Notes under the pieces: model-generated | Database searches by the model: none | Told to the model about the DNA's origin: nothing | Seen by the model: only the letters and a program-made list of their open reading frames with translations | Part shown: positions 34,309 through 43,572 of the stretch, one piece after another | Layout: every line of letters starts with the position of its first letter | How positions within the stretch are numbered: position 1 is the stretch's first letter | Program-made: the position numbers and the translations under genes | Assembly: GCA_021772335.1 (NCBI GenBank) | Contig: JAJFMD010000002.1 | Coordinates: 1 to 64,000 of the forward strand | Origin: Chlamydiota bacterium | GTDB taxonomy: Bacteria > Chlamydiota > Chlamydiia > Chlamydiales > Rhabdochlamydiaceae | DNA length: 64,000 nucleotides | Direction: 5' to 3'

Positions 34309-35801
34309 TCGTCAGCACTCCATGTCATTGCACAGGCGACTGCTTTACGCCATTTTACCAAGCGCTGTTCTGCTTCTTTACGACCGATTTTTGGTTCGTA
34401 TTTTTTATCAAGTTGCCAGAAGTTGGCTAGCTCAGTTTGATTTTTCCAAAAGCCTGATCCAAGTCCTGCTAAAAAAGCAGCTCCTATTGTCGTGCTCTCA
34501 GAATTTTGCGGTCTAAGGAGAGGAGCTCCTAATAAATCAGTTTGAAATTGCATCAGTAGATCATCTTCAGCAGCTCCTCCATCTACTCTCAATTCAGAAA
34601 TATTGATTGATGTATCTTTGATCATTGCTTGCAGGACAACAGTCGCTTGAAAAGCAATGCCTTCTAATGCCGCACGTGCGATGTGTGCGTTGGTTGTCCC
34701 GCGCGTGATGCCGAGTAGTGTTCCTCTTGTATGAGGGTTCCAGTAGGGTGCTCCTAGACCTGTTAGTGCAGGAACAAAGAATACACCTTCGGTGCTTTTG
34801 ACAGAGCGCGCGAGTGCCTCAATATCTTTCGATTCTTTGATGATTTTTAATCCATCACGTAGCCATTGAACAATTGCACCAGCAACGAATAGGCTCCCTT
34901 CCATTGCATAAGAGAGTTTGCCATCGATTCTAGTGGCAATTGTCGTTAGCATCTTATTATCTGATAAAATAGCCTTATCACCAATGTGCATTAGGATAAA
35001 AGCGCCCGTGCCATAAGTCACCTTGCCCATGCCAGGTTTGATGCACCTCTGCCCAAATAGTGCAGCTTGTTGGTCTCCAGCGACACCACAAATTGGAATG
35101 GGCTCAGAAAGAGAGGGAAGCAAGGCGTGGGCGATTTCGCCACTGCTGTCACACACAGTAGGCAGCATGCTCTCAGGGATTTCAAACAGATCGAGCAGCT
35201 CCTTATCCCATTTGTCTTCATTGATATTATAGAGCATCGTTCTTGAAGCATTCGTAGCGTCTGTGAGGTGTTTTTTTCCATTACTGAGTTTCCAAATTAA
35301 CCAAGAGTCTATTGTTCCAAAGCAGAGATCTCCTTTTTTGGCTTTTTCCCTGGCCTTTGGGACATTCTCTAAAATCCAGCGCAGTTTTGATGCAGAAAAG
35401 TAAGGGTCAATTAATAGACCTGTTTTCTTGCGAATTTTATCTTCCAACCCTTTCTCTTTAAGCTCTTGGCAAAAAGGTGTTGTGCGCCGGTCTTGCCATA
35501 CAATGGCCTTACAGATCGGCTTTGAGGTTTTCCGATCCCAAACGACAACAGTCTCTCGTTGATTGGTAATGCCAATCGCATGAATATCCTGTCCATTAAT
35601 GCTGTGATGAGCGAGCAATTCCGCAATGACAGAAGCTTGAGAAGACCAAATATCTTGAGCGTCATGTTCTACCCAACCAGGATTTGGAAAATACTGCTGA
35701 AATTCTCGCTGTTTAACAGCGACAATACGTCCATTATGATCGATGAGCATAGCACGAGAGCTCGTCGTTCCTTGATCAAGAGCAAGAATATATTTTTTCA
35801 T
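34305..35801 (-). CDS. glpK: Glycerol kinase
   Basis: Phosphorylates glycerol entering through GlpF. 498 residues from the ATG at 35801 (start M-K-K-Y-I-L-A-L-D-Q-G-T-T-S-S-R), the usual length; upstream in-frame starts at 35807 and 35852 would add non-family residues. Signatures are G-I-T-N-Q-R-E-T, G-T-G-A-F, G-V-A-G-D-Q-Q-A-A-L-F-G-Q and D-G-G-A-A. First gene of a three-gene minus-strand operon, divergent from glpF. Confidence 0.95.
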   Translation of the reverse strand: MKKYILALDQGTTSSRAMLIDHNGRIVAVKQREFQQYFPNPGWVEHDAQDIWSSQASVIAELLAHHSINGQDIHAIGITNQRETVVVWDRKTSKPICKAIVWQDRRTTPFCQELKEKGLEDKIRKKTGLLIDPYFSASKLRWILENVPKAREKAKKGDLCFGTIDSWLIWKLSNGKKHLTDATNASRTMLYNINEDKWDKELLDLFEIPESMLPTVCDSSGEIAHALLPSLSEPIPICGVAGDQQAALFGQRCIKPGMGKVTYGTGAFILMHIGDKAILSDNKMLTTIATRIDGKLSYAMEGSLFVAGAIVQWLRDGLKIIKESKDIEALARSVKSTEGVFFVPALTGLGAPYWNPHTRGTLLGITRGTTNAHIARAALEGIAFQATVVLQAMIKDTSINISELRVDGGAAEDDLLMQFQTDLLGAPLLRPQNSESTTIGAAFLAGLGSGFWKNQTELANFWQLDKKYEPKIGRKEAEQRLVKWRKAVACAMTWSADE

Positions 35802-35898
35802 AATCATCCATGTGTCTATCACTCTTATTTCAAAAAATTTCTTGATAATCAAGTGTAAATTCGTTTTGATGAGATCTATCTAATTGTAGAGGTGTACT

Positions 35899-36633
35899 AT
35901 GGCGATATTTCTTGCAGAACTTATTGGAACCATTTTACTGGTTCTTTTAGGTAATGGATCTGTGGCTAACGTTTTGCTCAGGCGCTCAAAAGGAGAAAAA
36001 GGGGGCTGGATCGTAATTAGCACTGGTTGGGGATTTGCTGTAGCGGTTGCTGTATATACTGTTTTCTGGATTAGTGGAGGACATATTAATCCCGCAGTCA
36101 CTCTAGGTCTTTGTTATGCAGGAAGAACGAGTTGGGACTTAGCTCCTTATTATTTCAGTGGGCAACTTCTCGGCGGTTTTGTTGGTGGAATACTTGTGTG
36201 GCTTAGTTATTTTCCTCATTGGAAGGTAACGGAAGATAAAACTAAAAAGCTTCTCTGCTTTGCAACGAAACCAGCGATTCGCAATCTCGTTTGGAATTTG
36301 GCTACAGAGATTATTGCTACTGCCGTTCTGCTTATCGCTGTGATGGCGATTTTTGATCCAAGCAAGCCAGTGAATCCAAGTATTGCACCTTATATCGTAG
36401 GACTTGTTGTTTTTAGTATTGGTGTGTCGTTGGGAGGTTCTACAGGTTATGCGATTAATCCTGCCCGTGATCTAGGACCACGTGTTGTACATGCGATCTT
36501 TCCGATTAGTGGAAAAGGGGATTCAGATTGGAGTTATGCCTGGGTGCCTGTTCTCGGTCCAGCGATAGGCGCTTTATTAGGCGTCTTCATATACCAGCTC
36601 ACCATTGATCGGTTTTACGCGCTGGCTTATTGA
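35899..36633 (+). CDS. glpF: Glycerol uptake facilitator (aquaglyceroporin)
   Basis: 244 residues, six helices and two half-helices carrying G-G-H-I-N-P-A-V-T and G-Y-A-I-N-P-A-R-D. The Asp after the second NPAR is diagnostic for glycerol facilitators over water channels. Divergent from glpK with about 97 bases between, so shared control is likely. Its 3' end overlaps the convergent RluA gene by 57 bases. Confidence 0.93.
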   Translation: MAIFLAELIGTILLVLLGNGSVANVLLRRSKGEKGGWIVISTGWGFAVAVAVYTVFWISGGHINPAVTLGLCYAGRTSWDLAPYYFSGQLLGGFVGGILVWLSYFPHWKVTEDKTKKLLCFATKPAIRNLVWNLATEIIATAVLLIAVMAIFDPSKPVNPSIAPYIVGLVVFSIGVSLGGSTGYAINPARDLGPRVVHAIFPISGKGDSDWSYAWVPVLGPAIGALLGVFIYQLTIDRFYALAY

Positions 36634-37422
36634 AAGAGGCAATGGCGCTGTAAAGTGTAGTTCCTTTTCACCTCGAGGAGGGATAAAGCCAAGCTCATAA
36701 GCGTGAAGAGCGAGTCTTCCCTTGCTTTGTGCTCCATATTTTTGATCGCCGACAATGGGATGACCTGCTTGCTGGCAATGCACGCGGATTTGATTTTTTC
36801 TGCCGGTCTCAAGAAAGAATCGGACCAGAGAAATATTCTTCTTTCGAATCAGTACTTCATAATGTGTGATTGCTTCTTTGCCTTGATCATCTTTACTGCT
36901 ATGAACATGGTAGTTGCGATCTTCTTTAAGAAATGAGCTCCAAGTTCCTTTGTCGTCTGCAATTTTTCCTTCAACTAAGGCAAGATAGCAGCGCTTGATA
37001 TCATGTTTTGCAAAAAGAGCTTTGAAGTGATCTCGTGCAGACTTATTTAATGCAAAAACCAATACGCCAGAGGTGTCACGATCTAGCCTGTGGACAGGAT
37101 AGATCACTTGCCCTTTATACTGTTTTTTTAAAGCATTATGAGCGGTAATATGTTTTTGAAAGTCGGTCGCAACACTAAGAAGTCCTGCTGGCTTTTCAAT
37201 CACAACGAAATTGGATGCTTCAAAAAGAATTTTAACCCCATGATTTATCAAAGTTATTTTTGAACGGAGGTGTACTTCTTCTTGGTCACTAACTAGAGCT
37301 TCTGATTTAAATAAAATCCGATTGCCAATACGCACTCTGCCATAGCGAATCCACTGCTGAAGCGTGCGTTTTGAATGGTCGGGAAAACGCTCCACAAGGC
37401 GTTCTAAAAGCTTTTTTTCCAT
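36577..37422 (-). CDS. RluA-family pseudouridine synthase
   Basis: 281 residues with an N-terminal S4 RNA-binding domain (about 1-60) and RluA catalytic domain. The catalytic Asp is D114 in H-R-L-D-R-D-T-S-G. The G-R-K-N-Q-I-R-V-H segment near the C-terminus is the family tail motif. The target RNA site (RluD-, RluC- or TruC-like) is not clear. Confidence 0.9.
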   Translation of the reverse strand: MEKKLLERLVERFPDHSKRTLQQWIRYGRVRIGNRILFKSEALVSDQEEVHLRSKITLINHGVKILFEASNFVVIEKPAGLLSVATDFQKHITAHNALKKQYKGQVIYPVHRLDRDTSGVLVFALNKSARDHFKALFAKHDIKRCYLALVEGKIADDKGTWSSFLKEDRNYHVHSSKDDQGKEAITHYEVLIRKKNISLVRFFLETGRKNQIRVHCQQAGHPIVGDQKYGAQSKGRLALHAYELGFIPPRGEKELHFTAPLPLSISQRVKPINGELVYEDA

Positions 37423-37534
37423 ATTTACCTGACTTTAAAAAAGCATTATAGGGGATAGGTGGTTAAAATGCACTTGGTAAATCTATTTTTAAGCATCTAA
37501 TATAAAGAGACTTGCACTTTTGTCTACATTCTTC

Positions 37535-37564
37535 TTGAAGAGAGGAAGAATTTTATTCTATACT
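37535..37564 (+). promoter_or_regulatory. Predicted sigma-70-type promoter of the FKBP gene
   Basis: TTGAAG at 37535-37540 and TATACT at 37559-37564 with an 18-base spacer, followed by AGGAGG at 37581-37586. Confidence 0.55.
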
Positions 37565-37593
37565 CGGCCTCTACTACCTTAGGAGGTTATATG

Positions 37594-38226
37594 ATGTCAG
37601 ACATGATGCAAACGAATCGAGAAAAAGTCAGTTACTGCATTGGCTTAGAGACTGGTAAAAATATTAGACAGCAATTTGCTGATATGGATGAAGCGCGATT
37701 GCTAGAAGGCTTTAAAGCTGCAATCAACGAAGAAGAGCTTGCACTTAGCGATTCTGAGATTGAAAATGTGATGGAGATCCTAAAAAAGCAGATCGAAAAG
37801 CAACAGCGTGAGTTTGTTGTTAAGCTTGCTGAGAAAAACAAGAAAGATGGCGAAGCTTTTCTCGCTGAAAACAAAGCAAAGCCTGGTATTACAACGCTTC
37901 CTAGTGGATTGCAATACCGCGTTATAGAATCAGGATCTGGCGCAACACCGCGTAATATTGACATGGTAACAGCGCATTATAAAGGTCGTTTTATCAGTGG
38001 TCAGGTATTTGAAAATTCTTACGATCGTGAGAAGGCTCCAACATTTGCTGTAACACGTGTTCTACCAGGTTGGTCAGAAGCTCTTCAGCAGATGAAAGTG
38101 GGCGATAAGTGGGAAATTTTCATCCCTCATTGGCTCGCTTATGGTGAAGCAGGTTTTGGTAACCATATTGGTCCAAATACAACGCTCATCTTCGAAATCG
38201 AACTTCTTGATGTGAACCCAACTTAA
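37594..38226 (+). CDS. FKBP-type peptidyl-prolyl isomerase (FkpA/Mip-like)
   Basis: About 210 residues. N-terminal helical dimerisation domain (about 10-105, with V-S-Y-C-I-G and a long E/K-rich helix) and C-terminal FKBP domain (about 110-211; G-L-Q-Y-R-V, V-T-A-H-Y-K-G, W-L-A-Y-G, N-T-T-L-I-F-E-I-E-L). No signal peptide is seen, unlike the exported Mip of Chlamydia, which suggests a cytoplasmic chaperone. Two adjacent ATGs (37591, 37594) are possible; the second has better spacing from AGGAGG. Confidence 0.9.
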   Translation: MSDMMQTNREKVSYCIGLETGKNIRQQFADMDEARLLEGFKAAINEEELALSDSEIENVMEILKKQIEKQQREFVVKLAEKNKKDGEAFLAENKAKPGITTLPSGLQYRVIESGSGATPRNIDMVTAHYKGRFISGQVFENSYDREKAPTFAVTRVLPGWSEALQQMKVGDKWEIFIPHWLAYGEAGFGNHIGPNTTLIFEIELLDVNPT

Positions 38227-38234
38227 TATCTCTA

Positions 38235-38262
38235 AAAAGCTCCGCTTATCAGCGGAGCTTTT
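38235..38262 (+). terminator. Rho-independent terminator after FKBP gene
   Basis: 12-base stem AAAAGCTCCGCT with AGCGGAGCTTTT and a TATC loop, 9 bases after the stop codon; the stem ends in its own U run. Confidence 0.9.
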
Positions 38263-38460
38263 AATCTCACCCGCCTCTCTTTCATATATTAAAATATTTA
38301 ATATCACCTTTTGGCTGCAAAATTCATAAGATGTAGTTGGCGGCTGGTTTCGTAAATATCTAATAATCAGCAATATGTAGCGAATAAAGCCATTTGAAAA
38401 GTGCATTTATATTGTACTAATGCTATAATAATATAAATTTAAATAAACGAGATTATAATT

Positions 38461-39273
38461 ATGTCTAATTTAATATCTTTAGCTTGCGCATGTGTGCAGC
38501 CTCTTTATCACGCTTATAGAGCCTATTCAAATATTGTCGAGCCTGCAAGATATAAACGTTTCGCTGAGAATGAAAATATCGAAACTTGTCCAATAGACGA
38601 AATGACCAGTGAAGTTTTTGAAGGGGAACCTAGCTTACGTAGAGATATTGTCATTTACCATAATGATGGTCATCAATCGATGGCAGCGGTTGGAGGAAAC
38701 TTCGGACCAGCAGCATTTATCGTGTACAATCCTGATCTAAATTATACAGGAAATTATGAATCGATTCGTTTTGGTCTTAAGCATGAGCTTTCTCATATTA
38801 AGAACAGTGATGTATTTATAAGCGAAAGTTTAGCTGTAGTTGCTTCTAGCTTATCAACATTGGCAGTTCCCTATATTCAAGCGTTTTTACCCCCATCGGT
38901 CGCTTTTTTAGCCTATTTTGTCGTTCCTCATTTCGTCGGATCTGTGACAAGAGATAACACGATGCAAGTATTTGAAAACAGAGCTGATGATTTCGCAATT
39001 TCCTATGCAACTGACGCTGAATTAATCGGAGCAGGAGAGCATTTGCTTGGACGCATTGAGGCTGGTCAAAATCTGCATCGGAGAGATTTTCGAGCATATA
39101 ATTCTAGAGGAAATTTATCTGATATGAACGATCCTACTCACCCCACAGACACCGATCGCCTTCAAAAAATTGAGGCGGCACTTAGAGTAAGAGGTCTTAA
39201 TTTTAAAGATGAGTGCGATGATGATCTTGTTGAGGCTGAAAAAGACTTTATTTTAGCTAAATATGCTCAATAG
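38461..39273 (+). CDS. M48-like membrane zinc peptidase
   Basis: 270 residues. H-E-L-S-H at 108-112 is the zinc motif and E-N-R-A-D-D (172-177) supplies the third ligand, the M48/HtpX arrangement. A long hydrophobic segment at about 121-165 separates the two. It lacks the N-terminal membrane helices of HtpX. The N-terminus (A-C-A-C-V-Q-P-L-Y-H-A-Y) is not a clear signal peptide. Role unknown. Confidence 0.75.
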   Translation: MSNLISLACACVQPLYHAYRAYSNIVEPARYKRFAENENIETCPIDEMTSEVFEGEPSLRRDIVIYHNDGHQSMAAVGGNFGPAAFIVYNPDLNYTGNYESIRFGLKHELSHIKNSDVFISESLAVVASSLSTLAVPYIQAFLPPSVAFLAYFVVPHFVGSVTRDNTMQVFENRADDFAISYATDAELIGAGEHLLGRIEAGQNLHRRDFRAYNSRGNLSDMNDPTHPTDTDRLQKIEAALRVRGLNFKDECDDDLVEAEKDFILAKYAQ

Positions 39274-39279
39274 ATTTTG

Positions 39280-40629
39280 CTAGGGCTGTGTGTTTCTCAT
39301 GAACCTATTTGAGATAGGTTGAAAATAGTGCTGATAGTACTCGAAGATTTTCCCCTCTGTAGTTCCTTCTATTAAGGGCTCTTCATCAACGTCATCATTA
39401 GTACTAAAATCTGCCCATACTCGAGCAATGCGTTTTACTTCGAGTATATACTTGAAGGTTTCATCAATGGAAGATCCTGTTGTAATTCTTTGAAAAAGTG
39501 TGTCGCAGGTAGGATAATTAGTTGGGTTTCCATGGAAAGTGACTTTTCTAGGGCTGAGATAAAAAATGATGAGAAGATCGTGTAAATGAATCCCCTGATA
39601 TTCAAGCGATTTCATAATGACAGCATGTGCGCACTTAAAAATATGTTGTGCGCTTTGTTCTATTTCATATTGCTCAAGTAGACGAGTGATTGCATTTATA
39701 TCAATTTTCCTGATCAATGCTTCCTCTTCCGGGGTAAAGGAAGTATCAAAGTGATGCAATAAAGTTGGGAAAAAAAGTAGAGAAGCTGCTAATGGACCTA
39801 TAATGTTAATCGAGCTTGGCAAGATACATGAACCATAGGAACAGGAAACTGGATGATTTATGATTGTATCGGTTGGATTGATTGAAATATGAAGAGGTTG
39901 TGGATTCATATCCATTTTTAGCATATGTCCTATTGCAATTCTTCTGAGATCGCGTATAGCGCAAAGTTTAATGATGGGTAATTCACGAATCACATATAGC
40001 GGTATCATATTTGGATCGTAGTCGATTAAAAGTCCTTCTCCTAGATGGGGTAGACTAACATGAAAAACATCAGATACGTTGCAGCGATAGTTGCAATCGA
40101 GAAGGTAATTTAAAAACTCCCTCTTTTTGCCCGAGTTATTATCAATTCCATAAACCGAGGATTTAAACTCAGTGCGAAAAACAAAAATGGGGGTGAGCTG
40201 TTTATTTTTAGGAACTTTGATTAATTGGGAAGGGGTGTCGTTGCAATGGATATTTTCTAAAGAATAGAAGGTCAGTTTTAAAGCGATAAAAGTTTGATAG
40301 AGCTTGGTAACCGCGTTACATATTTTTCGCGTATGTGCATTCCTGTAGTCTTCAATCGTGCATTTTGAAATCACCTGATATAGCTCTTTAATCGTCACTT
40401 CATTAATTGGGAGAAAGGAGTGTAAGCGTTGCTCAATTTCATTAATCGGGAGAAAGGAGTGTAAGTGTTGCTCAATTTCATCAATTGTTTGTGCCGGTAC
40501 TAATTGAGCTATTTGTGGAAAAAGAGGTGGGATTCCATCGGCGCTGTGAGTACTGGTGTCCTCATCTGCTCCATCTAATATGCAGGAAAGAGCTTTTGAA
40601 TCTAAGAAGGAGTTGATTCTTGATGCCAT
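39280..40629 (-). CDS. Hypothetical protein with a short tandem repeat (449 aa)
   Basis: I do not recognise the family. Near residues 51-76 a 13-residue unit (I-N-E-I-E-Q-R-L-H-S-F-L-P) occurs twice, encoded by a 39-base tandem repeat at 40403-40480. A hydrophobic stretch (I-I-G-P-L-A-A-S-L-L-F-F-P) lies near residue 283. It is cysteine- and histidine-containing but shows no catalytic motif. It is convergent with the M48-like gene and divergent from aroA. Confidence 0.6.
   Translation of the reverse strand: MASRINSFLDSKALSCILDGADEDTSTHSADGIPPLFPQIAQLVPAQTIDEIEQHLHSFLPINEIEQRLHSFLPINEVTIKELYQVISKCTIEDYRNAHTRKICNAVTKLYQTFIALKLTFYSLENIHCNDTPSQLIKVPKNKQLTPIFVFRTEFKSSVYGIDNNSGKKREFLNYLLDCNYRCNVSDVFHVSLPHLGEGLLIDYDPNMIPLYVIRELPIIKLCAIRDLRRIAIGHMLKMDMNPQPLHISINPTDTIINHPVSCSYGSCILPSSINIIGPLAASLLFFPTLLHHFDTSFTPEEEALIRKIDINAITRLLEQYEIEQSAQHIFKCAHAVIMKSLEYQGIHLHDLLIIFYLSPRKVTFHGNPTNYPTCDTLFQRITTGSSIDETFKYILEVKRIARVWADFSTNDDVDEEPLIEGTTEGKIFEYYQHYFQPISNRFMRNTQP
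40403..40480 (-). repeat. 39-base tandem duplication in the hypothetical gene
   Basis: Two units differing by only two bases; they extend the coding frame by 13 residues. Likely a slippage event. Confidence 0.85.
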
Positions 40630-40698
40630 CGGGTGTAAATTGGTTTTATTTTAGAGTATTGTATAACGTAACGTCTTAATTTACAATTGCAAAAGAAT

Positions 40699-41967
40699 AT
40701 GAAATTTTATATTGAATCATCGAAATTAGCCGGAAGTATTGTTGTTCCTCCTTCAAAATCTCATTCCATGCGAGCGCTTTTATTTGCAGCTCTTGCTAAA
40801 GGTTCCTCTGTCATCGAAAACCTGCTAGATTCCCAAGATACAGAGGCGATGATGGAGGCTATTAAACAGCTTGGGGCTCAGATCTCAGTTAGCAATGGTA
40901 TCTATCAGATCGAAGGTATTGATCATCGACCAAAAACAACGCAGGTAGATTTTCATGCAGGACATTCTGGAATTGTTTTGAGATTTCTTCCTGCTTTGCT
41001 TGCACTATATGATATTGAATGCACTGTTGATGCTGATGCGCATTTATGTGCACACAGACCCTTAAAGCCCTTAATCAGCGCATTGCAAGAACTTGGCGTG
41101 AAGAGCAACTATAATGGCAAATTACCCTTTTCTTTACGTGGCTCTTTAAAACCTGGGATAACAACGCTTGATGGTTCAGACTCGCAACCCGTTTCTGCGC
41201 TTTTGCTCGCTTTGAGTTTAGCAGATGGAGCCTCTGAGGTGATTGTTACAAATCCTGGAGAGAAACCGTGGATTGATTTAACCCTCAGTTGGCTCAAGCG
41301 CTTTAATTTGCATGTCGAGCATGATGACTATTGTCATTATCACATTGCAGGAAGGGGGGAAATCAAGAGCTTTGATTACCGTGTTCCAGGAGATTTTAGT
41401 TCTGCGGCATTTTTAATCGGTGCTGCACTAGCTACGCGCTCATGCATTGTTTTACACGGACTTGATCCGGAGGATATTCAAGGTGATAAGCAGTTGATTA
41501 AGGTGTTGCAGCAGATGGGAGCGGATATTACATGGCAGGAGAGTGATTTAGTCATCAATGGTGATTGTGATCTATATGGCATCGATATTGATCTAAATCC
41601 TATAGTTGATGCGATTTGTATGCTCTCTGTGATTGCGTGCTTTGCTAAAGGGAAAACACGCCTTTATAATGCAAAAATTGCGCGTGTTAAAGAGAGTGAT
41701 CGCATTCATGCGATGGCAGTAGAATTAAAAAAAATGGGATCTTTAATTAAAGAGGGAGAGGACGAGCTTGTCATAGAACAGTCTCAACTTTCCGGTGCAA
41801 ATGTAGATGCTCATAGAGATCATCGTGTTGCAATGGCTCTTAGTATTGCAGCACTAGGCGCTAGAGGAGAAACCATTGTTCATGGCGTTGAATCGATAAA
41901 AAAAACCTATCCATTATTTCCCGCCCACTTGCTTTCAATAGGCGCACAGATTAAAGTCGTGGCATGA
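40699..41967 (+). CDS. aroA: 3-phosphoshikimate 1-carboxyvinyltransferase
   Basis: EPSP synthase. 422 residues from the ATG at 40699; a TTG at 40687 is also in frame. Motifs are P-P-S-K-S-H-S-M-R-A (phosphate and shikimate binding), H-A-G-H-S-G-I-V-L-R-F and K-E-S-D-R-I near the C-terminus, then D-H-R-V-A-M-A. First gene of the shikimate operon; the start of aroL overlaps its stop by 4 bases. Confidence 0.94.
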   Translation: MKFYIESSKLAGSIVVPPSKSHSMRALLFAALAKGSSVIENLLDSQDTEAMMEAIKQLGAQISVSNGIYQIEGIDHRPKTTQVDFHAGHSGIVLRFLPALLALYDIECTVDADAHLCAHRPLKPLISALQELGVKSNYNGKLPFSLRGSLKPGITTLDGSDSQPVSALLLALSLADGASEVIVTNPGEKPWIDLTLSWLKRFNLHVEHDDYCHYHIAGRGEIKSFDYRVPGDFSSAAFLIGAALATRSCIVLHGLDPEDIQGDKQLIKVLQQMGADITWQESDLVINGDCDLYGIDIDLNPIVDAICMLSVIACFAKGKTRLYNAKIARVKESDRIHAMAVELKKMGSLIKEGEDELVIEQSQLSGANVDAHRDHRVAMALSIAALGARGETIVHGVESIKKTYPLFPAHLLSIGAQIKVVA

Positions 41968-42497
41968 ATTGTGTTTTATGCGGTTTCCACAGAGCGGGCA
42001 AGACTACGATTGGTAGAGCTTGTGCGCAAGAACTTGGTTGGAAGTTTTTTGATACCGATCATTTACTTGAAGAGCGTTATGCCCTGCTCAAAAATAGCTC
42101 GTTAAATTGCCGGAAAATTTATGAGAAAGAAGGTGAAGAATATTTCCGTGCTCTAGAGCATCAAGTATTGCTTGATTTGCATCCAACATCAGAGAGTATC
42201 ATTGCGACTGGAGGAGGAAGCGTATTATGTCAAAAGAATCGCAGTTTAATCGCTGAGCTGGGGTCTGTAATATACCTAAGACGTGATCCTGCAATTCTTG
42301 AAAAGGAGATTTTCAATGGAGATCTGCCCGCCTTTATTGACCAATCTAATCCACATCCTTCCTTTTCTAAAGTTTATCAAAAACGCTCTCTCTTTTATGA
42401 GGAATTAGCGCAATATACAATTGATATCGATCATAGGTCATTACCACAGGTTGTCGAGAAACTTTGTCAAGAGTTGCGGGTGTTCTGCTGTGGCTAG
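41964..42497 (+). CDS. aroL: Shikimate kinase
   Basis: 177 residues. Walker A variant G-F-H-R-A-G-K-T-T-I-G, then the shikimate-binding D-T-D-H-L-L-E and A-T-G-G-G-S-V. The lid Arg is in the N-S-x-D...F-S-K-V-Y-Q-K-R-S region. Coupled to aroA by ATGA overlap and followed by aroC with an 8-base overlap. Confidence 0.93.
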   Translation: MNCVLCGFHRAGKTTIGRACAQELGWKFFDTDHLLEERYALLKNSSLNCRKIYEKEGEEYFRALEHQVLLDLHPTSESIIATGGGSVLCQKNRSLIAELGSVIYLRRDPAILEKEIFNGDLPAFIDQSNPHPSFSKVYQKRSLFYEELAQYTIDIDHRSLPQVVEKLCQELRVFCCG

Positions 42498-43572
42498 CAA
42501 TAGTTTTGGAACACTATTTCGGATAACAACTTGGGGCGAATCCCATGGTAAAGCAATCGGTGTTGTCATTGATGGTTGTCCTGCAGGACTAGACCTTTCT
42601 GAAAACATTATTCAATTAGAATTAGATCGTCGCCGTCCTGGTGAGCGCGAACACACTTCACCACGTAATGAAACTGATTGTGTTGCGATTTATTCCGGAG
42701 TGTTTGAAGGAAAGACAACGGGAGCTCCTATTTCATTGATTATTCCCAATCGCGATGCAGATTCATCAAAATATCTAGCTCTACAGCATGTGATGCGTCC
42801 TGGTCATGCAAATTTCACCTACTTAGAAAAATATGGCATTTATGACTATCGTGGAGGTGGGCGCGCTTCTGCTAGAGAAACCGCTTGCCGCGTTGCTGCG
42901 GGAGCAGTAGCCAAGCAGTTATTAAAACATTACGATATCCAAATCGCTGCTTATTTATCTCAAGTGGGTGAAGTTTCAATCTCCGATCCAATCCCTCTAG
43001 AAAAAATCAATCTTGAAAAAAGCGCGCTTTTCTGTCCTTTTCCTGCTGTTGAAAAGGAATATAAAATTGCTCTCAAAGAAGCTGCAAAAAAAGGAGATTC
43101 TCTTGGAGGTATTGTCACGTTTTGTGCTGAGAATGTACCCCAAGGATTAGGAGATCCGATTTACGAAAAACTTGAAGCAAAACTCGCTAATGCCTTTCTC
43201 TCTCTTCCTGCTACTAAGAGTTTTGAAATGGGGGAAGGTGCTTTTGCAGCGACAATGAAAGGCTCTGAGCACAATGATAGCTTTACATATGAAGATGAGC
43301 AATTTAAGACAGCGACAAATCACTCCGGGGGAGTTCTTGGCGGAATATCGACAGGCATGCCACTTTGGGGTCGTGTTGCTTTTAAACCAACATCGAGTAT
43401 CGCCAAATCACAACAAACAGTGAATAGAGAAGGGGAGACAACGCTTTTTAAATTGCCAGAAGGATCTCGTCACGATCCTTGTGTTGCGATTCGCGCTGTG
43501 CCTGTTGTCGAAGCAATGTTAGCTCTTGTGTTGGCTGATTTACTCCTACATAACCGCTTAGCACGCTTATGA
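42490..43572 (+). CDS. aroC: Chorismate synthase
   Basis: Last step of the shikimate pathway; FMN-dependent. 360 residues from a GTG at 42490, chosen because the family begins S-x-S-F-G-T-L-F-R-I-T-T-W-G-E-S-H-G directly after it. Other motifs are R-P-G-H-A-N-F-T, R-G-G-G-R-A-S-A-R-E-T and R-H-D-P-C-V-A-I-R-A. The GTG start lies inside aroL. Confidence 0.95.
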   Translation: MASNSFGTLFRITTWGESHGKAIGVVIDGCPAGLDLSENIIQLELDRRRPGEREHTSPRNETDCVAIYSGVFEGKTTGAPISLIIPNRDADSSKYLALQHVMRPGHANFTYLEKYGIYDYRGGGRASARETACRVAAGAVAKQLLKHYDIQIAAYLSQVGEVSISDPIPLEKINLEKSALFCPFPAVEKEYKIALKEAAKKGDSLGGIVTFCAENVPQGLGDPIYEKLEAKLANAFLSLPATKSFEMGEGAFAATMKGSEHNDSFTYEDEQFKTATNHSGGVLGGISTGMPLWGRVAFKPTSSIAKSQQTVNREGETTLFKLPEGSRHDPCVAIRAVPVVEAMLALVLADLLLHNRLARL

